Shown in pieces: positions 36,497 to 47,331 of a DNA stretch of 64,000 nt (its first letter is position 1; each line of letters starts with the position of its first letter). Source of the stretch: Pratylenchus scribneri (Eukaryota; Nematoda; Chromadorea; Rhabditida; Pratylenchidae); the NCBI GenBank assembly GCA_030063045.1, contig JAQSEB010000061.1:62001-126000 (forward strand). The letters run 5' to 3'. The notes under the pieces are model-generated. The model saw nothing but the letters and a program-made list of their open reading frames with translations. It did not search any database and was not told the DNA's origin. The translations under genes were made by a program, and so were the position numbers.

Positions 36497-36612
36497 GGGC
36501 TTAATTGCCTGTCTAAAGGGGCTGAATTTTGAGTCTAATTTTTCTCCTGTCTAAAGGGGCTGAATTTTGAGTCTAATTTTTCTCCTGTCTAAAGGGGCTG
36601 AATTTTGAGTCT
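36497..36612. repeat. Short tandem repeat, three units of about 38-41 bp
   Basis: Unit CTGTCTAAAGGGGCTGAATT + TTGAGTCTAATTTTTCTC, three copies in a row. Confidence 0.9.
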
Positions 36613-36679
36613 AATTTGGAGGATATTGAATTAAACTATATAAAAAGGCTTTTCAACATTCTGGGATGTGCGGAAATCA

Positions 36680-37394
36680 AAAAGGAGGTGCACAGGATTA
36701 AGCCGGATATAGAGGGATTAAGGTGGATATAGAGGGATTAAGGTGGATATAAAGGGATGATTAAGGTGGATATAGAGGGATTAAGTCCCGAAATTGATGG
36801 GAAATGGCCTGGAGGGCCAGTGGAAGGTCGGGAGATGGGCGAAGGCCCTGAGAGTGGGTGGGATATAGCCGGATATAAGGGGATATACGTGGATTAAGGT
36901 GGATATAATGAAAATTTTCAATTTATTGTTGCCATAAATTTCTCCATCAATTTTGTTATTGGCCGACAATACTTTTGTTTCCTTGGTAGATGTCTGGATG
37001 TCGTCCATTTCCAAACTAATCCAGCTTCCGTGCAATTTCATGCTCCCGCTCCTGGTGAGCTAGCCTCGACCGCTCCTCCGGCCGAAAATTTGGCAAAAAT
37101 TTATTTCATTCACAAAGATGAAACAAAGAAACGCGATGAGAAAAAATGAATGAGGATGCCCGATGCCCCAAAAATCCGGAAAAAATTCCCAAATTTACCA
37201 TAATATTTGACTAACCCAATTCAATGATTTAAACAAATTTACTGAAACAAATTGCCCTTTCCCATTCCAATCACAATCAAAATGATGCCTCGTGTGGAGG
37301 CCGAATTGGATGCGCAATTTTTGGAACAATGGACCAGGTTTATAAAAATGTTGATGAGGCGGGGTGTAGGGATCATCCCTGGCTTCGGCCCAAA
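36680..37394. other. Region with foldback-related repeat and no firm gene
   Basis: 36680-36905 repeats GGATATAGAGGGATTAAGGT units like the interior of the element at 26841-28303. 36905-37190 has exon-like frames on both strands (for example minus RPEERSRLAHQEREHEIARK), none complete. 37195-37394 lies beyond the gag stop; I see no reverse transcriptase or second LTR there. Confidence 0.4.
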
Positions 37395-39017
37395 TCAAAA
37401 CTCAAACCATCGAACTTCACTTGGTGAAAAATGTGAACTTATTTCCGCGAGCCGAGCCGACAGGTTCGATGACCCAGTAATTTGAAGTGCCCTGATCCAT
37501 GGAATTCCCAGAAGATCATGTTGAATGTCGTTGGAAACATAGCCAATCAGGTTTGCTTTCTTGCCTTGGAATTGCACGTTGCATTGGAATTTTCCCTCGA
37601 TGGCAATTGATTGGTTGTTGCAGTTCTTGGCTATGACATTTGCATTGAATAATTTCGGCTTGCCAAGTTGTTTCCATGTTCTTTCCTTGAACAATGTGAT
37701 TTGAGAAGCAGTGTCGAGCTTCATTTTGCGTTGAATGTTGTTGATGAGTACTTGAACTCGAATAAAATTTGCTGCTGGATCGTCGTTGATCACTTTTGCA
37801 TTGTTTTTGTTGTTGGCCTTTGGATCCTTGGTGACCGTTGCTGCCAAACAAAATGCAAATGTTTCTTCTTTCTTCGTTGTTGAATTGCGGTTGGCCTTTG
37901 GATCGTCATTGACCATTGCTGCCACACCATTTGCAATTGGATTGATGGAGATTGCATTTGACTGGAATTGCTGTCGTTGTTGTCGGCAAGCGGATGCGAT
38001 ATGTCCTTTCCTTTGACATTTGTAGCATGTTGCCTCTTTGAACTTGCAATTGCTCCTTGAATGATTTGACTTGCCACATGCATTGCAGGGAGTTCTCTTG
38101 AATTGCACTGAACCGTTGTCGCATGAACTGTCGTCTGATGGTTCTTCTTCTTGTGCATTCGGTTCTTTTGAGCCTGCGGCTGGATGTGGTTCTTTTGCGC
38201 GATGTCGTTGTTGGTTCTTCCCCTTCTTTTTGCTCTTCTCCCTCCATTGTTGAGGTTTGGCGTGAATTGCATTTGTTGCGGCCCTGTTGTTTGAAGTTGC
38301 CAGAGAGTTTGCACTGTCCCGGATGAGCAGGGAGGCACGGCATTCTTCAGCAAGGGTTGCCAATTTGAGCTCTTTGTTGTCTTTGTGAGCATCCTCGAGG
38401 AGTTTGAGACATCGTTGTCGGAGATCATGGTAGTTGTCGTGGAGACCAACAATCGCGATCATGCACTTGAGCGTTTCCTTTGTAAGAACCATTTGAGCGT
38501 TCTCACATGCTGCATTGACGTCGGCGAAGAATGATGAGATGTCTTGGCCAATATGTTGTCGCATTGTCAAGCATTCATATCGGCGGACGAATAATAGTTT
38601 GTTGTCGCAGAATAAATCCTTCAGTTGTTTGATCGTGTCGTCGTAGTTCATTTCGTCCGGCTTTTTTGGTAGAATTGCTTTCGTGTAGTTTGCATATTCG
38701 TCGTCGCCCAATTTGCCAAGGATGAGTCGAACTTTTGTTGAGCTTTCCAGTGCTGCGCCGTCCACTTCGATTAGCTTGCCAAATCGTTGGTGCCATTGCT
38801 CGAATGTTTGACCGGATTCTGCGCAATAATTGAAAGTGTTGAGACGTGCATTGATTGAACTGGCCAATGATGCTGCAATTGAGTCCTTGTTAGAGTCGGC
38901 GTTTGTGCCAGCGGCAGGATTTTGTGCCAATAGGTTCAGCATTTGTTGATTCTGTTGCATCAATTGTTGATTTTGTGCCAACAGTTGCTGGAATTGTTCT
39001 GCCGAAATTGTTGTCAT
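37395..39017 (-). CDS. Gag-protease polyprotein of an LTR retrotransposon (540 aa)
   Basis: Structural and protease part of a Ty3/gypsy- or Pao-like element. Visible in order: a Gln/Asn-rich start (QFQQLLAQNQQLMQQNQQ), a helical gag region (FEQWHQRFGKLIEVDG, LKDLFCDNKLLFVRRYEC), a basic stretch, two zinc knuckles (CNACGKSNHSRSNC and CYKCQRKGHIASAC, both C-x2-C-x4-H-x4-C), then a retropepsin-like domain with LDTASQITLF where the family has D-T/S-G, and LLGIPWIRAL near the end. The frame is open for the full 540 codons, so it is young or constrained. No RT, RNase H or integrase follows and only one LTR is found, so it is an orphan gag-pro unit. Confidence 0.9.
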   Translation of the reverse strand: MTTISAEQFQQLLAQNQQLMQQNQQMLNLLAQNPAAGTNADSNKDSIAASLASSINARLNTFNYCAESGQTFEQWHQRFGKLIEVDGAALESSTKVRLILGKLGDDEYANYTKAILPKKPDEMNYDDTIKQLKDLFCDNKLLFVRRYECLTMRQHIGQDISSFFADVNAACENAQMVLTKETLKCMIAIVGLHDNYHDLRQRCLKLLEDAHKDNKELKLATLAEECRASLLIRDSANSLATSNNRAATNAIHAKPQQWREKSKKKGKNQQRHRAKEPHPAAGSKEPNAQEEEPSDDSSCDNGSVQFKRTPCNACGKSNHSRSNCKFKEATCYKCQRKGHIASACRQQRQQFQSNAISINPIANGVAAMVNDDPKANRNSTTKKEETFAFCLAATVTKDPKANNKNNAKVINDDPAANFIRVQVLINNIQRKMKLDTASQITLFKERTWKQLGKPKLFNANVIAKNCNNQSIAIEGKFQCNVQFQGKKANLIGYVSNDIQHDLLGIPWIRALQITGSSNLSARLAEISSHFSPSEVRWFEF

Positions 39018-39098
39018 TTGAATAATTGAATTGAATGAATAAATTGAATAAATTTGTCGTTGAATAAGTTTGTTGAATAATTAATTGATTGCAGATTT

Positions 39099-39118
39099 GC
39101 TTTGCTGACTGCGCCAAT
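39099..39118 (-). promoter_or_regulatory. Primer-binding-site-like sequence
   Basis: A few bases after the LTR end, reading on the minus strand, is TTGGCGCAGTCAGC, the type of tRNA 3'-end complement found in gypsy-like elements. The exact primer tRNA is not determined. Confidence 0.5.
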
Positions 39119-39121
39119 AAT

Positions 39122-39509
39122 TGTTGTGTCCGATGTCAACAATTAAAACGAATAAAATAACTTTGTCTTGAATATTTATCGCTTGGAATAAATTGAATAA
39201 CAATTGCGATAGAATTGGGACTGACTGGGAAAGTCGACATTGAGGAGGAAGAAGGCTTGTCTTTTATAGGCTTGGGAGATGGGTGGCTTGGCTTGGGGTA
39301 GACAATCAATCGATAACATAAAGAGGGAAGGGAGGAATGTGAGGTTAGAGAAATATAAATCAATGAGGGAACGTGGGAATGTCTTTTGGTTCTTCGGACT
39401 GGCATTTGGTTCATTCCTCATTTGGTTCATCTCCAACAAATGGTGTTCAGTAAACTCGACAACGAGCCCAATTCCAACCCCAACGTTGGATGCAGTGCAA
39501 TAAACAACA
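39122..39509 (-). mobile_element. 5' LTR of the gag-pro element (388 bp)
   Basis: On the minus strand it begins TGTTGTTTATTGCAC and ends GGACACAACA, so TGTTGT/ACAACA form short inverted ends as in LTRs. CCTATAAAAGACAAGCC, a good TATA box, lies inside at about 39268-39284. Frames on both strands here are chance. Confidence 0.7.
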
Positions 39510-39979
39510 TGTTTCCCTCTTCTCCCTTCGGGGAGTTAGGGGCAAAACATCGCGTTTTTACTAAATACTTATTAAGTGGGAGTGAGTGTTCGTCTGCTTA
39601 GGGTTAGGGCCAGGATATGAATCTAGAAGAAGACTAACATTACAGACCGGCAAAAATGGAATTTGTGTATTCCGTACTGTATTTTTCCCCCTAAAATTTG
39701 CTGTACGTATTCCGTATTGTACAATACAGCAAAATACATTCAAAAATTGCTGTATCACTTTTATGCATTTTTAATGGCCAAAAATTGGCCCAAAGTGCAA
39801 GCGCGCTGAAATTAAAATAATAAATTCGTTAAAACATTTGTAATAAAAATTCGCGTTAGGCAAAAAATTACACCAAAAATATTATACATTTTTGTTAAAT
39901 TATTTAGTCTTAAGGGTTTAATAAAATTCCCAATTTTTTGTTCATTTATAATAAATTCGCCGAATCATTAAATTAAAAA

Positions 39980-41097
39980 ATGGCATCCAAGGATAATGAA
40001 AACAACATTTATCCAAAACTTCAAGAAGAAAATAATTTAAAAGGGGACTCTCGGACAAAAGATGAAGAAAATATGAATTTGTTGATGAAAGCAGCCGATT
40101 TTGCGGCAAGAAGACATCGATTCCAGAAAAGGAAAGATCAAACAACGCCCTATATAAATCATCCTATTGGAGTTGCTTTTCTCCTAACAAGGTGAAAACA
40201 AAAATAAAAATTAAAAGAAAAAAAAAAGAAATTAAAGTATTGGAAAAGTTTATGATCCGGTGGTTTTGGCTGCCGCATATTTGCATGACACAGTGGAAGA
40301 CACCAAAACAACATTTGAGGAATTGGAAAAGGAATTTGGCGCAGAGATTGCCGGAATTGTGAGGGAATGTTCGGATGATAAAAATTTGGCCAAGGATGTA
40401 CGAAAACGAAAACAAATTGAACATGCGGCTGGATGTTCCCATAAAGTATTAATTTATTAAAGTCCAAACATTTTTGGGAAAGAATTTTTCGCATTGGCTA
40501 TTTGAGAAGAATTGGTCTATCTGATGAGAGAAATTATGTATAAAATTTACTAAAAATGGCACAAAAATATACCAAAAATCCTCAGAATTTTATTATTTGG
40601 CGATAATTTACAAGCCAATTAAAAATTAAAGATGGATAAAATTGTAACAAGTTTTGGCCAAAAGGAGGCAAAATAAGCCAAAAAAATTGACGTTTTATTT
40701 TTTTGGCCATAGTTTTCCGGTTTTTGGATTACCAACCATTTTTTAATATCAAAATGCCCTCCAGCAGCAGAAAGGGTTTAATATAGTTGCAAAATTATTA
40801 TAATTAATTTAAAATATATTAGTTGAATTAGGCAAATGCGAAAAATTCGGGTGCCGATGATACATGAAAATTTTTCGCCTAATTAAACTATTTTTAAAGG
40901 CAAAATTGGTCAAATTGGCCGATAAATTGTACAATTTGCGCGATTTGGAGCGATCAATTCCGCCGGCATTTGGAAAGGCCGGAGCCAGGGAATATTTTCT
41001 TTGGGCCAAAGAAGTTGTGGCCAATTTGAAGGGAACAAATGAGGCATTGGAAATGGCATTGGACGATGTTTTGAATCGATTCTTGGAACGGAAATAA
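39980..41097 (+). CDS. MESH1 (HDDC3), metazoan SpoT-like HD hydrolase
   Basis: Manganese-dependent HD-domain hydrolase related to bacterial SpoT; the metazoan enzyme removes pyrophosphate from ppGpp in vitro and is reported to act as an NADPH phosphatase. Exons 39980-40191, 40238-40445 and 40900-41097, in phase, give about 205 aa. Motifs: [16 protein letters not shown] (metal-binding His), [26 protein letters not shown] (HD pair at about residues 87-88), a [18 protein letters not shown] block, and [16 protein letters not shown] with the conserved Asp, then EYFLWAKEV...LKGTN. All metal and substrate residues I know are present. Length is slightly longer than the human protein owing to an N-terminal extension. 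Confidence 0.95.
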
Positions 41098-42039
41098 ATT
41101 TAGATGGAAAAAAAAGAACTTCAACCGATATACTATAAATGTGGCTATTCACTTAATCATACTTATTTTAAAAATAAAATTTTTATATCATTTATCTATA
41201 TAAAGAGAGCATTTTAGTATCAATGATTGTTACAATTTTTATTTGGCCAGAATATTGTAATATGGCCATAAAAACAACTGCTGGATTTTAATCAAACTGC
41301 CTCCTTTTTGGCAATATTTTTTGCCAATTTCCATTTCCATCCAATTAAACAATTCCTTCTTTAATTAATTCAAATAAATCTAAATTTATATTCTTAATAG
41401 AAAATTTACTGAACTTATTATTAATAAGTATTAACTATTAATTGTAAAAGTTGATCAAATTGCATTGACTCATAAAATTATTTTAATAAAATTTTAATTC
41501 AATCCAAATTAAACAAAGATATCCAAAATTATTAAATAAAAATTCCAAATATTCCATTCCCATCCCAAAAGTCCAATTTCAAAAGGGTCATCCCCACAAT
41601 ATAAGTATTATTTGTTGCTCATTCAGGCAGTCAGTCAGTTGGGGCCCATTTCCGCTTATTCAAAAATTTTTGCCAAGGCATAAAGCCGAAAAGAATGGCA
41701 GTGTGAGAATTGTCTAGACACGTCAGTGTCCCTTTCACTATAGAAGGATGCCTGGAAGAGGGCAGCATTTGGGCCAATTCAATTTTGTGCCAAAACAATA
41801 GAATGAATGGAAACCGCCCAAATTCTTTGCCCATATGGGAGAATTTGAATAAGCTGCCTATTAATTGGCCATATTATTATGCTGTATAATTTGCAACGGA
41901 AGTGGAAGAAGATGACACAAAAGAATGGAGGAGGCGGGGAATTGGGTAAAATGTTAGGAAGGGCAATTGGCAGTTGGCACATAAAACATTCAAATATATT
42001 TGTACATTAGATGACAAAAACAAGATGTTTCAATATCTA

Positions 42040-42390
42040 AGCCTTTCTTTTGGCCATAGCTGAACAAAAAAGCTACCAAATTTGAGAAGGCGATATGCCA
42101 TTTGAAAGTCTTAAATGTCCTCTAAAAAGTGGCCATAAATTTTTTGAAATTTTAAGGCACCTTACAAAGTAAGCGGCTTTTCCTTCAAAATTCGGGTTTA
42201 TTATATTCAAAGATATATAAATTTTTCAATTTAAACTCATTAAATTAAAATGGCCAAACTGTGGGAGGTCATTTTATGTTTTCAAATTGTATATCTATCG
42301 CATTTCCGGATAAGTTTCTTCCTAACTAAATAGGCTATATGTAGCTTAATGAATGACCCGGATACTGAAACGTCTATCTTTAAAAACGAC
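42040..42390. repeat. Dispersed repeat, copy 2 (TTTTGGCCATAGCT)
   Basis: Starts TTTTGGCCATAGCTGAACAA, has TCCTCTAAAAAGTGGCC in the body and ends near GGATACTGAAACG. The same order of blocks occurs at 44630-44990 and, more diverged, at 1290-1600. Confidence 0.55.
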
Positions 42391-44629
42391 ACATTTCAAA
42401 TAGTGAAATGTAATTTAAAATGCCCACTTTTCTTTCAATTAACTTTATTGCATGTCAAACAAGGAGGTAACACATACATTTGGCCAATCTTCAATTTGGC
42501 CCCCATCTCAATTTTCCATTCCACGTGTTACATTCTCACAAAGCCATTCTTCTTTTTGTTTGCACTTTTTCCGCTTTGTGCGCCCACTCACCTTTTTTAC
42601 TTGTTAAAAAGCTTCAAAGTTCAGAGCCAATCCAAAATGCAAAAAATCACCAAAAACATTGGCATTAGCACAAATTGAAGAGGTGCCATCATTTTTGGCA
42701 AAAAAATGAGCAAAACAGAAACATTCCTCCACCCCATCTTTCCCAATTCCAACTAACGTTTTTCCCCGTTATTATTTGCTTTGTTTCCCCCTCCAATTCA
42801 CCCACCCACATTTTGCCATTTTCCCATGCCCCCCCCCCCCCCCCACAATGTGCCGGTGGCCAAATGCATGCATATTTTTGACACTTTTTTCCGCTCCCCT
42901 TTCATTGGCCAAAACCCCCTTTCACCCCAGTCCCATCCCACCTTTTTCATCGTTGTCGTCGTTGTCGGCCACTTCACCCAACCAATAATCCTCCTCCGGT
43001 CCCCGTCCCCGACGCCATCAGCAACTTTACCACTCCTAAACTCCAGCAGAACAGGCCCTTCCCAAAAACCTCTTTTGACCCTTAAAATTGGACAATAAAT
43101 TCCGAATTGTCATCTTAAAAAGAAGTCCAAATATGGAAAAATCTTTTCATCAGTTCAACCCATAAATTTTTAATTTTTTTTTTCGTTAACTAAATATTAA
43201 ATAATCGTCTTTGGGTCTTTCTGATCAGAAATTTATCTTATTTTATTTTTTCAGTCAATTTCCCCCTCCCAAATATTTGGCGCAAACAATCGCCTTTCTT
43301 TGGGTTCTCATTCTCACTTTGCACTTTTGTGCCCCCAAGGGAAATCAACCTAAACCAACCTTGCAAAGAGGCCAATTCCTTCAATTTATCTTCTTATCGA
43401 AAAACACACACATACACATATTTATAAAATAAGTAGGCAATTTAAAAGAAAATTCTATTTATATTTAAGATAAAATTTAGTCGGCCTAAAAAATAATTAT
43501 AAATGTCTCCATCCAAAAATATTGCAATTTTTGCCATAGAAAATTATTATAATCTAGGATTATAAAAATTGCATCAGACTAGGATAGGAAGGGGCTAGAC
43601 TAGACCGGATGAATGCTCTTTTGGCCATAGTCTAATGGCATTTTAAAAATGCTCATTTTCAGTACGAAAAATTGCGAATAAATTAAATGATTTTTATGGA
43701 TAATTGGCATCATTATTTACTATTTTTCCATTTAAAATATCATTTTTGGTACGAAAAATCGTGGATAAATTAATAATTTTTGTAGATTAATTACCGTTAT
43801 TTATTTACTGTTTTAAATCTCTAAAAATTTACTCATTTTCAGTGTGATGAAAAATTACGGATTAATTAAATGATTTTTGTTGACAAAGATAAGTACTATT
43901 CCTAACTTATTATAACGTCTTTCTTCATTATTTGCATTAGCTATTTTTCCTCTTCCCCCATTAAATTAAATAATCGGAAATCTCCCATCCCTTCCCTTGG
44001 CTCGATCTTCGCCCATCGCCATCAAAAAAAGTAATTATTCGCACATTTATTTTTTTATGTATTTATGGCCATTGGGCCAAAGTATCTTCCTCCTCCTCTT
44101 CCCTTTCATTTTCCTATTATGAATAATAATTGCCAGCTTATTATCCCGAAAATAATGCCTCATTCATTCTAATTGTGACAATAATAATGATTGGGCCGGA
44201 ATTTGTGCCAAAAATTACTTCCATTGAATAAGCCATTTCCATTCCCACCTTCCCTATTTCCTTCCTTTGGCCAAAAAAGTTTCCCTTCCATTTGTTCCCG
44301 AAAATCTATTTTTGCCTCATTTGCCCAATTTTGGCCCTTGGCCCAAATCATTAGCCTTTCTTGGTTCCCCCCTTTTCCCATTTCCATTTGTTTTGTTTTT
44401 TCTTCCCTTTTTTCATTGCTAATGAGCCAGCCAACAATCCACTCCTATATTCCTTCCTTCCTTCCTTCCCCCCATTTCCACTGTCTCCAACTTCCCCCTT
44501 TTTTTCCCGTCAACTTAGATTTCCTAGAAGGCAAATTCCTGGGAAAATGGAAGGAGAAGAATGGAATAAATATCCGCCGGATTAAATGTTCACAATATTT
44601 ATGGCCAAAACAGGACAATTCACTACCTG

Positions 44630-44990
44630 GGTCCATTCTTTTGGCCATAGCTAATAAAGGAAAAAACATATTTAAGAAGGCAATAAATCATTTAAAAGTT
44701 CTAAAAGTCCTCTAAAAAGTGGCTTATATAAATTTTTAAAACAAAAACATTTGATGAAAAAGCTAATTTTCCTTCAAAAAATCGAGTATATATATCAATT
44801 TTAAAATATACAAATATAAATTTCTTAAGCTTGAAACATAAAATTTCAAAAAGATAAAATTATAGAGGACACTTTTAGCTTTAAAATTCAATATTGCCTT
44901 CAAAGATTGGTTATTGCCTCTTTGAGTTATACTGAAAAGAATAATTAAGATAACGAAAGGTACTGAAACGCCACCTACTGATTTATGGCA
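44630..44990. repeat. Dispersed repeat, copy 3 (TTTTGGCCATAGCT)
   Basis: Starts TTTTGGCCATAGCTAATAAA, has GTCCTCTAAAAAGTGGCTTA in the body and ends GGTACTGAAACGCC. Confidence 0.55.
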
Positions 44991-45569
44991 CATTCCACTG
45001 TGTTAAAAATGTTTATAAAAATTGGTTTAATATTTCATTTTTAAACCTCACATGGCTTCTTCGTCATCCCCAACCTCCCTTTGTAAAGCCTAAACCCATC
45101 CCTATCATCCAATTCAATTCATCAATTTGCCACCTGCCGCCAATCTCCGCCTTCCGGGATCGATTGGACCCCGCAGCTGTTCAAATCCCCCGTTTTCACC
45201 AAAATATGGCCCTATCCCCTCTCGAAGGCCACCCCACTCATTTTGTTGTTTTCAACCTCATTTGCCGTGGGAAATGCGTTCAAAATTGAGGAAAAGCAAA
45301 AGTGCACAGAGGACAAAGTCAGTCACAAAAATTGTCACAAAATGGGAAAAAATATGACCCACCCACAGGTATCGGATGTCATCAATTTGGCCAATGTTCC
45401 ACAATGTCATTTTTCACTTCCTCATCAATAATAAAATATATTCCCAAAACCAAACCGCAACCTTCATTCCTTCCATTATTCAAATACCTTTGATATCCCT
45501 GTGGCCACATTCCTTTAATTTTATGCAATATTCGTTTGATTTTAAAGGAACCTATATAAATTGCCAATA

Positions 45570-45935
45570 ACGGTTCGAGAGTAACCTAATTCCTAAACCT
45601 ATAAAGCATAAACCTTATATTGAATGGATAGATTTCGTCAAGCTGCATTATTTTTTTGGCTTAGGTTTATCCAATTTTAATTTAGTTTTAAACCATTAAA
45701 CTAAAATGGGTTTAAACCGTTTAATACCCTTTAATTGTTGACCAAACCAAAATGGGTTTAAACCGTTTAATACCCTTTAATTGTTGATAAAACCAAAATG
45801 GGTTTAAACCATTTACTACTCTTTAATTGTTGACCAAACCATAACCAAATTATATACCATTCAATGCGTTTTGACCAGTTTTATCCAATTTTGGGTATAT
45901 TTGGTTTGTGAATATAGGGCAAACCCTTGCTTAAA
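45570..45935. repeat. Three-unit copy of the 46-bp satellite element
   Basis: Three units of AAAATGGGTTTAAACCGTTT + AATACCCTTTAATTGTTGAC, with the same outer flanks as the 35815-36035 copy. It is inverted with respect to the long array at 48825-49745. Confidence 0.85.
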
Positions 45936-46033
45936 CCATTATAATTTTTTTTTGATATTTTCATTCTTTCGCCAAATTAAATACCTATTTCCTGTCTTTT
46001 TAAATTCAGCTATAAATAATGTCCTAAACCAAA

Positions 46034-46337
46034 ATGGCAATCAAAACATCCGGCAATTCCCCGGAAAAACATGAACGAATGTGCAAAGTCCGCTTTGAAG
46101 GTGGTGCCACTGCCTCTGTCAGCCATCAATCCGTCGAATCGCCGCGCAGTAAATGGCGACGATTTGGTCGATTGAGTTTGTTGAGGCAATGCGGCCGGAA
46201 TGACAAAGCACAACCAATGCAAATGCAACAAATGCCAACAACAACAATGCACGGTGGGACAACGGTGAACACATCGGAGGAGGAATCAAGCAGCAATTCT
46301 ACACCAAATTTGACTGAACATCGACTAAGCATGCAAG
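46034..46337 (+). CDS. N-terminal exon of an unidentified gene
   Basis: ATG at 46034 follows AAATTCAG at 46002-46009, a likely trans-splice site. The exon has balanced composition: SPEKHERMCKVRFEGGATAS, SPRSKWRRFGRLSLLRQC, a Met/Gln-rich stretch, then EEESSSNSTPNLTEHRLSMQ, ending with donor G|GTTTGT. It looks like a cytoplasmic, phosphorylatable N-terminus of a larger protein. Possible next exons lie at 46472 onward and at 46673-46860, where a frame has hydrophobic helices (FGTLLVFMASFLSLYIFLPL; LQFFLSLGGACFC), but I could not join them with confidence before the next gene starts at 47332. Not recognised. Confidence 0.45.
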
Positions 46338-47331
46338 GTTTGTTTGTGAACGGGAATAAGGCAGAATTTTCTAGGGCCAAATTTTATAAGGGACAAATCT
46401 AAGCCAGATTTGAGATTTTATCACCTAAAATTTAAGTCGGAATTTGGTTTGCTTTTTGCCATTCCAAGTAACCCCCAACACCCAGTCGGTTTCGTCACAT
46501 TTTCCCTATAATGGCACACTTTTGTTTGTTGGGGTTTTCCCCTCTTTTGTTTCTGAATGGCCAATTCCATTCTCCCCCCCCCCCTCCCCTCTAAATTCCA
46601 TTCATTCGGCAATTTGCCCCCAGGCAACCAAATTGAATCATTCATTTTCCATTATTTTGCCCTCCAGCAAAATTCTTGCTGGTCCGTCCCTTTCGGCACA
46701 TTGCTGGTTTTCATGGCCTCATTTTTGTCCTTATATATTTTCCTCCCACTCGAACCAATAATTTCCACCCTCTTCGACTTCCGATTGAATTACAAATTGT
46801 CCTCCACCGGGCTCCAATTTTTCCTCTCTTTGGGTGGGGCATGTTTTTGCCAGGGCATCAGGTTTCTCCTTTTCTTGCCCCCAAAGGCAAATTGGCAGCC
46901 CATCCAGTGGGCCTCTTGAAATTCCCAAGGAATCCATCAATCCGCCCTTCCCATTTTTTGGCCATTGACGGCATTCAATTTTGGCGTATGGCACAAAAAT
47001 TTGGCAATAAATATTCAAATGTCCCACAAAAATGATGTGTTTAGCCAAATTGAATTTGTGGCAAAAATAAAAAAGGCCACAAATTTCCATTAGTTGAATT
47101 CACTGTACCCAAAGATTATATCCATCCCCGCTAAAAAATTGTTTCAATTAGATGCCATTTTTTAATTAAATTTTTTGCCTCCTTTTTGCCTTTCCATTTC
47201 GATCCATCCAATTTGGCAGGAAATTAACCATTTTCCCCTTCTTGTGTTTTTCAATTCCATAAAAAGGGAAAAAGAATTCGGCCATTTCCCAATCCCAAAA
47301 AATGTATTCAAATTCGCTTCTTTCAGCCGAA

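Larger units (their letters stand above)
41098..46033. other. Long region with no firm gene
   Basis: About 5 kb. From 42450 to 45450 the plus strand is strongly pyrimidine-rich (CCCC/TTCC runs), giving long Pro/Phe/Ser frames that look like chance. The best exon-like piece is about 45175-45430, where one frame has a hydrophobic stretch (LILLFSTSFAVGNAFKIEEK) and then four Cys/His-rich residues (KCTEDKVSHKNCHKMGK); it lacks a clear start. Dispersed repeats occur at 42040-42390, 44630-44990 and 45570-45935. Confidence 0.45.

Noticed and set aside
37516..38452. Gln/Thr/Asn- and Arg-rich frames within the gag region
   Set aside because: Shadow frames of the 540-codon gag-pro frame, which has zinc knuckles and protease motifs.
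42349..44715. Pro/Phe/Ser-rich plus frames as a membrane protein gene
   Set aside because: Composition follows pyrimidine tracts, several frames are open at once, and no start, splice chain or family motif could be supported.
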